Shown piece after piece: positions 62,015 to 64,000 of a DNA stretch of 64,000 bases (positions are counted from its first letter, which is position 1; each line of letters begins with the position of its first letter). Made by a program: the position numbers and the translations under genes. The stretch is taken from NCBI GenBank assembly GCA_947561715.1, contig OX387204.1, positions 3,787,001 to 3,851,000 on the forward strand, given 5' to 3'. Under the pieces are notes generated by a model that saw only the letters and a program-made list of their open reading frames with translations, did no database searches and had not been told where the DNA came from. Origin of the DNA: Ascidia mentula (Eukaryota; Chordata; Ascidiacea; Phlebobranchia; Ascidiidae).

Positions 62015-64000
62015 TTTTCCTAAATGATTAGTTCTAAACCAAAATAATAACTATACTGGCAAAGAAAGTCACCATAGAAAAAAATGGTGGCCTTTGAAGA
62101 TGCAAACCAATTTCATGTGTTCCGCCACTTTAAAGATATGGAGTAATTATAAATATCATCGTTAAATCTAAATATAAGAACATAACTGGCGGTTTTGCAA
62201 ATCTATAATACAAACAAAATAGCCAATATAATGGTTGAGAACTTCATGCTACAGACGTTTCGATTGTTTTCTACAATCATTTTCAGTGTAAAATGCAGTA
62301 TCGTGAAATTCTCGACTATTGCATCAGCTATTTTGTCGGCTAAATCTAAATACTTGTCTAACCTTAAGCAATATAGCTTTCAAGTAATCACAGGCAAGAC
62401 TAAATGAAAACTGCAAACAATCTACCGGTTGAAAATTAGGAAACGACCCACGTCCATTTACTGTCTTGCAATTCTATACTGTACTTTACTCACGCTGGTA
62501 GTGCTGCTGGCATATACACTGTACTGGGTGTGAAAGGCAACAAAATGATGGCTGTCATGCATTGCAGTGCGGCATGGTTGTTCGGCGGATGCTTAAAGGG
62601 CGACAACTTCCACACCACATTTATCATGCTGTTAATGTTGTGGAAATGTCGAAATATTCAAAATCTTGACATAATTTTATTGGGTTTATGTTAACGTTCA
62701 ACCTTACGACCCCACTCGCTATAATTCAACCCTTAAGAACGGAGAGCACATATCTGTGCCCCAAAATGATACATTTTTCCATCAAATGATACATCAGACT
62801 TGTTAAACACTCGCTCGGTGTCAAAATTTATCAGCAAATGGAGCAGAAAAAGAAAAAGAGGGAAAGCAATGTTTGATGTCTGCAATACAAAATCCAATTA
62901 CTTGAATAAAATCTCAAGTTATGCAAGACATTAAACGTTTCTACTCGGGTATTTATATGAAGGATGGAGTTACCGGGACTGAAAATATTCATTTTACTTG
63001 GAAAGGAGTGGGTTGCAAATGTTGGTTGAAATATTAAAAAAAAATTTAATATTAGCATTTCATACCAAAATCAATTTGAACTCCAATCGCCTTTGAAGCA
63101 CAATCGTGAAGCCATTCCGAACGTCGTATTTTTGTTGACAAATGGCGGTCACGTTTTCATTTAACGGCGCGATCAGAGCAAACAACGGACTCACAAGCCA
63201 TACGGCAACGATGAGACGAAAATGCCGAACCAGCTAGCGTTAGGAAAAAGTAACAATTTTATGGCTTTTAGTGTTGATTAGTTGGAAGGTAAATGCGCTA
63301 TAAATGTTAGCAAATGCAAAGCTGAGCACAGCTTAAAGCAAACACGTTTTGATTGTTTAGACATTTGTATATTGTTCAGTCCAACATAACAACACAGCAA
63401 GGATTTCTAGCAGTTTTGCTCCACAGCAATCGCACACCCTCTAAATTCAGTAGTGACGCACGTGTATTGCTTCCGGGCTCGCAGCGCGCTGTTGCCGAAC
63501 TGCGTATAAACGTTACTTCAATCGTTTCAACCCAACGCAAGACGGCGTGCAAAAAATCGAACGACTGAAGCGTGACCGAAGGAACAGTGGTCGGAACTTT
63601 TCTACAGCAGCTGTATTGTTGTATTGAATGGGCGTCGGTTTGCTCAAATCAGGGTATCTATTGTTGGTGTAGGCAAGTGTACGTTAGTGATAGCGGGACA
63701 TTGGCTGATATTGTAGCAACACGCATGTTTTGCTACTTAATTCTTCTGGATTTGTTCAGTTCAACATCTTAAACTAAACTTTGTGTTGATCACTAAAAAC
63801 GCCTCAAGCCGCATTCCGATAAGCAGTGACGAGCCACGTAAAGTCAATATTCTAAGTGCTAGGTATTTTGTATCAATGTATGTTTTTGTACATAGGCGTA
63901 CCATCCAAATGAGCAATTCTTACAATTGTAATGGAGCACAGGCCATCCTCGTCAACATATGTTTTTACTTCAGTATTAGGAAAGGCGTGCATTTCCGCTA
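62015..64000. other. Right-end intergenic region
   Basis: Upstream of transporter C. No exon of either strand could be supported; short open frames at 63.3-63.8 kb show no domain or splice evidence. A dispersed motif (acgtttcg) lies near 62256. Confidence 0.5.

Overview
The window looks like AT-rich nuclear DNA of an invertebrate chordate, most likely an ascidian of the Ciona type. Genes are compact and intron-rich, with canonical GT-AG introns mostly of 100 to 800 bases. Their products align clearly with vertebrate orthologues (UBE3A, HMMR, LRRC51, MARS2, C4orf33, CCDC158) and with a cationic amino acid transporter family. Species is inferred from gene content and style, not from a marker gene. 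All gene models are hand-spliced from the sequence; phases were checked at most junctions.

Region 1 (1 to 9.2 kb, minus strand) holds the right-hand, 5' part of a large unrecognised gene. Reading its exons in phase shows an internal repeat. An alpha/beta module, with predicted element order alpha1-beta1-beta2-alpha2-beta3-alpha3-beta4-alpha4-beta5, alternates four times with a short helical module. The order, and the shape of the beta3-alpha3-beta4-alpha4 part, resemble the AID/APOBEC-type deaminase fold. The zinc-binding HxE and PCxxC positions are absent in every copy where they can be placed. This is the most unusual object in the window. The gene runs off the left edge.

Region 2 (9.8 to 21.2 kb): the C-terminal half of HMMR (plus) converges on LRRC51 (minus). 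LRRC51 is head-to-head with UBE3A (plus), a complete HECT E3 ligase with its AZUL zinc finger. UBE3A carries two adjacent in-frame stop codons, or a 36-base intron, in a variable loop. One UBE3A intron carries a large foldback pair of hAT-like MITEs.

Region 3 (21.2 to 32.8 kb): a PP2C-family phosphatase (plus) with a long open frame upstream and in phase with its conserved start; then MARS2 (minus) head-to-head with the C4orf33 homologue (plus).

Region 4 (33.4 to 42.2 kb, minus): a 22-exon coiled-coil gene, the CCDC158 homologue.

Region 5 (45.2 to 62.0 kb): three paralogous cationic amino acid transporters. One is on the plus strand and two are on the minus strand. Seven internal exons have identical lengths in all three, and they differ mainly in the loop encoded by exon 8. 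The remaining spaces (21.2-23.6, 27.4-29.2, 42.2-45.2, 56.2-57.3, 62.0-64.0 kb) show no convincing genes, only introns' worth of AT-rich sequence, small insertions and short repeats.
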